A stretch of DNA of 64,000 nt from JBOFSQ01 sp051651625 (GTDB taxonomy: Bacteria; Planctomycetota; Planctomycetia; Pirellulales; Thermoguttaceae). The notes under the pieces were generated by a model. That model made no database searches, was not told the DNA's origin, and worked only from the letters and a program-made list of their open reading frames with translations. Position numbers and translations under genes: made by a program. The stretch spans positions 1 through 64,000 of the forward strand of contig JBOFSQ010000036.1 in the NCBI GenBank assembly GCA_051651625.1, read 5' to 3'. Below are positions 59,796-64,000 of this stretch, in pieces. Position 1 is the first letter of the stretch. Each line of letters opens with the position of its first letter.

Positions 59796-59944
59796 GAAGT
59801 CTTCTTCCTCGTATTGTGGAATCGGATTGTGGTAACGTCTCAAAAACGAAAACTGTCAAACTTCGCTGTGGGAAAGTCGCGGAAACTGTGGACGCTAAAG
59901 CGGTGAGTGCGGAATTCGGAGTTTGCGAAAAATGGACGAGGTTT

Positions 59945-60037
59945 GCAGTGCGGGCACTCGCTTACGCTTCGTGTTCTTATCACTGGCCACTAGCCACCGA
60001 CCACTGCTTCGGGCACTCGCTTACGCGTCGCGTTCTG
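59945..60037. repeat. Two inverse GAAGCGTAAGCGAGTG units
   Basis: GGGCACTCGCTTACGCTTCG at about 59950 and GGGCACTCGCTTACGCGTCG at about 60008, between the small hypothetical gene and the end of the lipoprotein gene. Unlike other sites, neither is part of a gene. Confidence 0.85.
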
Positions 60038-60041
60038 ATTC

Positions 60042-61544
60042 TCAATATGTCTTACGTCCCCCGACCCAAGGCTTCCAAGTCTTCGTGACCGTTTCGCCCT
60101 TCCCAGCTCCGCCGCGTGCGGTGAGCATCTCCCAGATGTGCATCCGGCAGCAGAACGAGACAAACTCCGTTTGGTTTTCGATCATCCCTTGCCAGCCGTC
60201 GATTCGTTTGTCGTCGCGGAAGAGGAGGTCGTAGTCGGCGAGTGCTTGAGTGAAGTCGCGGTCGTTTGCTTTGTATATCGCTGAATGCTGGATGACCGGC
60301 CCCTTGTTTACAACTTCGCCTTTCGGACGTTCGGGAAGTGGGCCGTCGGGGATGAAGCCGCGTGGATCGGGCCAGTCGGCGGGGAGTCCGGGGAATCGGT
60401 CTGGCTCGCCGACAATTTGTCCGGGCGTCGCCGTTGGCATCGCGGGCATCATCGGATAAAGCATCGGTTGCGGCGGAACCATCCCCGGCATCCAGCCGTA
60501 CTGCGCGAGTGCTTCAGGCGGTACTCCGGGCGGGATCGGATAACCGGGGTACGAACCGTTGTACACACCACCAGCGAGCGGCGGAAGTGGCGGGACTGTA
60601 TCGCTCCACGGCGACGCCTCCGGGCCTTGCGACAACTTCGGCAGTGCGGGGACGAGTGGTTGCGGAAGTACCGGCTCCGCTGGCGGAAGCGACTCCGCAC
60701 CCGGAACATATGGAACTCCCGTCCCGATAAGTTGACGATTGAGTCCAATTTCTTGCTGCTTCGCCGCAAGCTCGGTGAGATTCAGCGTTGCGTCGGCGGC
60801 ACCACCTCCAGCACTGCCGCCAGCGGCGTTTGCGGGTTCGGTGTCCCAGTACGAAACGAGCTGGATTCCGTTCGCATTGCTGACAAGTCTCTCACCCGGA
60901 ACAGGAACGACTTTCCCGCGTCTTTGCGGCAGCGACGGCGGTGCGCCAGAGCTGAAACGGTTTTCCGTCGCCTCTTGTGGCGGGGCATCTGGAGTTTGCG
61001 TCTGGAGTTGTGCGCGGGCGAGGGCGTGTTCGGCCTGTAACAAAATTCTGTCTGGAATCTGGCTTTCTTCGGGCGTTCCCCACGGAAGTCCGCTGCCGGG
61101 AACAATCGTATGAAAGTACGGATTGACGGCGTACCACTCAACATCGAGTCCGAAGTTTTGCGGATAGTATGCGTGAAAACTGTTGACGCTCCCAACGACA
61201 ACCGCCTCCACGCCGAGCAAACGCCCCAGTTTGCGGATGTCGTCTGCGCTCTCGAACCGCGTGATTTCGTTTTCAATCATCGCGTTTTCGACGAGACTTT
61301 GTGCGACGACGCGATACCCCGGAACCCGCTGAAGCTCCTCGGCGTAGAGCCGCGCACACTCGCGGCCATCAATGTCGGTGGCACCGGTGCGGTTAAAAAA
61401 GGGAACGACGGCAATGTCGGTAAGTTGCGGGTACGGGTTGTGTAGCGTCGGTTTTACGCGCACAGTCGGCATAATCTCGCACCCAAGTTGGGCGACGAGA
61501 GCTGTCACGAGAATCAAAAGCATTGCAAATCTTTGGGAAAGCAT
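60042..61544 (-). CDS. Lipoprotein with CsgG/TolB-like N-terminal domain and Pro-rich tail
   Basis: 500 residues from the ATG at 61544. Signal peptide with a lipobox ending VAQLGC, so it is lipidated. The domain after it (about 30-130: LTDIAVVPFFNRTGATDIDGRECARLYAEELQRVPGYRVVAQSLVENAMIENE ... IRKLGRLLGVEAVVVGSVNSF) resembles the CsgG/GNA1162-type lipoprotein fold, in which an ancestral nucleotide-like site forms oligomeric pores or complexes. From about 280 onward the sequence is Pro/Gly/Tyr-rich (YPGYPIPPGVPPEALAQYGWMPGMVPPQPMLYPMM). A conserved C-terminal block (DRDFTQALADYDLLFRDDKRIDGWQGMIENQ) follows. It is probably an outer-membrane-associated protein of unknown role. Confidence 0.82.
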   Translation of the reverse strand: MLSQRFAMLLILVTALVAQLGCEIMPTVRVKPTLHNPYPQLTDIAVVPFFNRTGATDIDGRECARLYAEELQRVPGYRVVAQSLVENAMIENEITRFESADDIRKLGRLLGVEAVVVGSVNSFHAYYPQNFGLDVEWYAVNPYFHTIVPGSGLPWGTPEESQIPDRILLQAEHALARAQLQTQTPDAPPQEATENRFSSGAPPSLPQRRGKVVPVPGERLVSNANGIQLVSYWDTEPANAAGGSAGGGAADATLNLTELAAKQQEIGLNRQLIGTGVPYVPGAESLPPAEPVLPQPLVPALPKLSQGPEASPWSDTVPPLPPLAGGVYNGSYPGYPIPPGVPPEALAQYGWMPGMVPPQPMLYPMMPAMPTATPGQIVGEPDRFPGLPADWPDPRGFIPDGPLPERPKGEVVNKGPVIQHSAIYKANDRDFTQALADYDLLFRDDKRIDGWQGMIENQTEFVSFCCRMHIWEMLTARGGAGKGETVTKTWKPWVGGRKTY

Positions 61545-61571
61545 ACGGAAACGCGCACCGGAATTGTCGGT

Positions 61572-61600
61572 ATAATCGCTACGGACGTTTTTATCGTCAA
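61572..61600 (-). promoter_or_regulatory. Putative promoter for the lipoprotein gene
   Basis: On the minus strand, TTGACG (61600-61595), a 17-base spacer, then GATTAT (61577-61572), about 28 bases before the ATG at 61544. The next 240 bases up to the topoisomerase gene hold palindromic repeat C. Confidence 0.5.
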
Positions 61601-61721
61601 AGTCACCCCGGTCTCTACAATGTTTTATGGCGGAATGTTGACCTTGCGATCTTGCCAAGTTGTGTTTATTTTGGATAATCGCCAGTAGCGACGCTGAAAT
61701 TCTGTGGGCGCAGTGGACAAT

Positions 61722-61823
61722 AGACCTGTTCGTAAACTTGCACTGCGGTTCGGCGTAGCCGAACCCTCCAAACGCCGTGCGGCGTATGGCTGGAGGGTTC
61801 GGCTATGCCGAACCTGAACTACT
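61722..61823. repeat. Palindromic repeat family C, copy 3
   Basis: GACCTGTTCGTAAACTTGCA, GGTTCGGCGTAGCCGAACC, ACGCCGTGCGGCGT and the inverse arm; ends CCTGAACTACTC. In this copy the arms are slightly changed (GGCGTAGCC), which keeps the pairing in one arm. Confidence 0.85.
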
Positions 61824-61863
61824 CCGTCCACAACGTCTACATTGTTCACAACCACCAATCACA

Positions 61864-63000
61864 ATGGCCAAACAGCAACCAACAAAAAAACCAGCAGCGG
61901 TTCTCACCACCAAAGACAAGCAGACGCTCGCTCAACTTGAGCAGATGGCGGAACGGGTCGTGAAGTCGGTGACGAAGAAGCGTGATCCCGACCTCGACAT
62001 CCCGATGCGGGCACTCTCGAATATCTCGTTCAATGAACGGAAGAAGATTTTGGAGATGGGGAAAAAAACGGCGACTCGACAGCTATTCAATCTGTCGCAG
62101 GCGAAGAGTTTTATGCAAACGATGCTCGTCGCCGCTGGGGCACAGCAGCTCATTGAAGAAGGGAAGACGACTAGCATCCGCGGTCTTTACTACCTGCTCA
62201 AGCACACCATTCCGGGGACAAAAGAAGAGACCTTCGACTCGCAAGGTGAGAGCGATCCGATCATAGAAGACTGTGAAGTTGTTTTGAGTGCGCTCCGCGA
62301 AGAGCTTCACCTCTACGCACGTCAGACGGGGCTTATGGTCGGCGAGATCACCGTCGTTGACAAAGGCGACGCAATTGATTGCAGTCGGATGGGGAGCGGC
62401 GGTTACGGGATTCCGTCGATTGTTGAACAAGATATTGTGCAGTTTCAGAAGTGTCAGGCGAAGTTCATTTTGCACGTTGAAAAAGACACCGTTTGGCAGC
62501 GGTTTAACGAAGACAAGTTTTGGCGAACGCACCACTGTATTCTCACACACGGTGGCGGACAGCCGCCGCGCGGCGTTCGGCGAATGCTCTACCGACTTCA
62601 CAACGAACTCAATTTGCCGGTGTATTGCCTGCTCGACAACGACCCGTGGGGGTACTACATTTACAGCGTCATCAAGCAGGGTTCGATCAATCTTGCGTTT
62701 GAGTCGCAGCGGATGGCGATTCCGGGTGCGAAGTTTTTGGGGTTGCGGAGTCTCGACTTCGAGCGGTGCGGACTCTCAAGCAGTGTCAAAATCGCGCTCA
62801 ACGACAACGACCGCAAACGTGCGAAACAAATCGCAGAATACCCGTGGTTCGCCAAGAAAAAGGAGTGGCAGCGCGAAATTGCGATGATGCTCGATAACGG
62901 TTTCAAACTCGAAGTCGAGGCACTCATCAGCCGCGACATCAGCTACGTCACGGAGGAATACGTCCCCGCAAGGCTCGCGGAAGCGAAGTTTTTGGACTGA
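61864..63000 (+). CDS. top6A: DNA topoisomerase VI subunit A (Spo11-like)
   Basis: 378 residues from the ATG at 61864; the frame is open upstream, but only through the palindromic repeat. A winged-helix domain with the cleaving tyrosine in TSIRGLYYLLKH (Y109/Y110), then a Toprim domain: KFILHVEKDTVWQRF (metal-binding Glu) and PVYCLLDNDPWGYYIYSVIKQGS (D-x-D). MGSGGYGIP and THGGGQPPRGVRRMLYRL also match. Topo VI is the archaeal and plant type IIB enzyme that relaxes and decatenates DNA; it occurs sporadically in bacteria including planctomycetes. Its partner, subunit B (GHKL ATPase), is not adjacent here, though these genes are usually paired. It may be elsewhere, or the protein may act alone. 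Confidence 0.93.
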   Translation: MAKQQPTKKPAAVLTTKDKQTLAQLEQMAERVVKSVTKKRDPDLDIPMRALSNISFNERKKILEMGKKTATRQLFNLSQAKSFMQTMLVAAGAQQLIEEGKTTSIRGLYYLLKHTIPGTKEETFDSQGESDPIIEDCEVVLSALREELHLYARQTGLMVGEITVVDKGDAIDCSRMGSGGYGIPSIVEQDIVQFQKCQAKFILHVEKDTVWQRFNEDKFWRTHHCILTHGGGQPPRGVRRMLYRLHNELNLPVYCLLDNDPWGYYIYSVIKQGSINLAFESQRMAIPGAKFLGLRSLDFERCGLSSSVKIALNDNDRKRAKQIAEYPWFAKKKEWQREIAMMLDNGFKLEVEALISRDISYVTEEYVPARLAEAKFLD

Positions 63001-63087
63001 ATAATTTGTGGACGCTGTGGACTTCGTGGACGCTGCGGATTTTGTTTGTCCACCGAAACCGCCAATCATTTCTCCCTCAAAAATCCA

Positions 63088-64000
63088 ATGATTTCTGCTC
63101 TCACTTCGTCACTTACGTCGCCACAGAACACTGCGCCAGAGTTACAGCTTTTGGTTTTCATCGACCGTGCGGTACGGCAGTGGGAGGTGGCTTCGCAGCG
63201 GCTTGCGACGGGGCTGCGGATCAACTCACCCGCCGACGACCCCGCCGGTTACATCGCAGCGGCGGAGCAACAGAGTGAAATTACCGGTCTTACACGGGCA
63301 ACCAGCAACGTCCAAAAAATGGACGGACTCCTCGATCTCGCCGACTCGGCAATGTCAAACATCGGCGAGTCGCTCTCAAACTTGCAGGCCGAAGTCCTCA
63401 AAGGCGAACGTGCAAACGCCTCGCAGATACGTTCAATTCTCGGCTCGATAGACTTTCTCGGACGTGCTGCGCAGTACCAAGGTACAAAACTCTTCAGCGG
63501 CGAGTCGATGATTTACACATCGCAAACATCGGCGCAAGGGAACGCGAAAATCGCATCGAGTCAAGTGCATCAAATCTCGTCGCAAAATATCGGCGAGACG
63601 TTTACACTCAACGTCGTCGCCGACGCAAAGAAGGGACGAGTGGTTGCCAACTTCGGAGACACCGGCACCGGAATCGCCGCAGACGCAAAGATTTCGATCA
63701 GCGGCAGCTACGATATTTCCGAAACGCTCTCGCTCACTGCGGGAATGACGAACAGCGACATCGCAGCTCTCGTCAACGGACAGACAACGCGAACGGGTCT
63801 CACGGCGAGTGTCGATACCGCAACCAAAACAATCGTCTTCGAGACGCTCGGTGTTGGTAGCGATCAAGCGGCGGTTGTTCAGGTACGCGACGGAAACGTG
63901 ACGTTCACCGATGGCACGAACGGTTACGCGAAAGGAACCGACGTTGTCGCTCAACTTGGAGGCCGCAACGTTTCGGCCCAAGGACGCACGCTCACTATCG
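63088..64000 (+). CDS. Flagellin-family protein, 5' part (runs off the window)
   Basis: 304 codons seen; the frame is open at the window edge. The N-terminal helices carry the flagellin signature: SQRLATGLRINSPADDPAGYIAAAEQQSEITGLTRATSNVQKMDGLLDLADSAMSNIGESLSNLQ (D0/D1). The normally very conserved asparagine-rich start is changed (RAVRQWEVASQRLATGLRIN). The central part (SGSYDISETLSLTAGMTNSDIAALVNGQTTRTGL) resembles the flagellin-hypervariable (FIN) repeats of planctomycete flagellins. It could be flagellin or a hook-associated FlgL; the C-terminus is needed to decide. No clear SD. Confidence 0.85.
   Translation, partial: MISALTSSLTSPQNTAPELQLLVFIDRAVRQWEVASQRLATGLRINSPADDPAGYIAAAEQQSEITGLTRATSNVQKMDGLLDLADSAMSNIGESLSNLQAEVLKGERANASQIRSILGSIDFLGRAAQYQGTKLFSGESMIYTSQTSAQGNAKIASSQVHQISSQNIGETFTLNVVADAKKGRVVANFGDTGTGIAADAKISISGSYDISETLSLTAGMTNSDIAALVNGQTTRTGLTASVDTATKTIVFETLGVGSDQAAVVQVRDGNVTFTDGTNGYAKGTDVVAQLGGRNVSAQGRTLTI

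Noticed and set aside
1..64000. tRNA, rRNA, tmRNA or known riboswitch
   Set aside because: Spacers were read for cloverleaf and T-loop patterns and common riboswitch cores; none was convincing. A covariance-model scan would be decisive.
1..64000. Prophage or restriction/anti-phage island
   Set aside because: No capsid, terminase, portal, restriction or methylase genes; the tyrosine recombinase looks housekeeping and no att duplication was found beside it.

Overview
The window looks like a chromosomal segment of a planctomycete (Planctomycetota, Pirellulales/Thermoguttaceae-like). The evidence is protein architecture: a hydrazine-synthase-alpha-like/CxxCH/sulfatase-modifying-factor fusion, a giant secreted VWA protein with a Met/Gly-rich segment, Tat-exported Gfo/Idh/MocA and xylose-isomerase-like proteins, DUF4339 (GYF_2)-zinc-ribbon-membrane proteins, a bacterial topoisomerase VI A subunit, and spacers full of short dispersed repeats. 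Most of the window has an evenly GC-rich coding style. A stretch around 41.4-43.5 kb is visibly more AT-rich.

Layout. 0-5.8 kb: zinc-ribbon membrane protein, hisI, a small nuclease-fold/DUF2283 pair, a cupin, a YugP-type zinc peptidase and glgA. 5.9-15 kb: eda-tilS (overlapping), a large MMPL/RND exporter, rph and coaB on the minus strand, an acyl-carrier protein, fmt and a PfkB kinase. 15-23.3 kb: the 1343-residue VWA protein and the 1262-residue HzsA-like/FGE fusion. 23.4-26.6 kb: a conserved translation and secretion block, ffh-rpsP-trmD-rplS, without rimM. 26.7-36.2 kb: an envelope block with a membrane protein, an HlyD adaptor, a type V autotransporter and a double trypsin-PDZ protease with one dead domain. 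36.3-39.5 kb: CelD-like acyltransferase, NodB deacetylase and a TIM-barrel protein. 40-43.7 kb: a patchy island with an orphan nucleotidyltransferase, a dead IS5/IS1031-type element, a C39-like protein, a membrane protein, broken small cysteine-rich genes and a 118-bp MITE-like element. 43.7-52.9 kb: Gfo/Idh/MocA, then three tandem paralogues that share a GYF_2-double zinc ribbon-membrane front end but carry different C-terminal modules (a unique domain, coiled coil plus unique domain, WD40 plus ankyrin). 53-64 kb: S41 protease, hybrid histidine kinase, tyrosine recombinase, lipoprotein, topoisomerase VI A and the start of a flagellin-family gene.

The most interesting signals are as follows. 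Two long poly-G tracts (12 and 13 G) lie upstream of the autotransporter and of the first GYF_2 paralogue, and look like slipped-strand phase-variation switches. The three-gene GYF_2 family has swapped cargo domains. Dispersed repeats supply stop codons, C-terminal tails and in-frame insertions of real genes (glgA, tilS, the HlyD adaptor, the double protease). A 93-bp perfect duplication of the protease gene's 3' end lies on the other side of the autotransporter. An imperfect palindrome, GTAACCGTTCACGGTTAC, recurs in many spacers. All functional calls are from reading the sequence; no database search was run.
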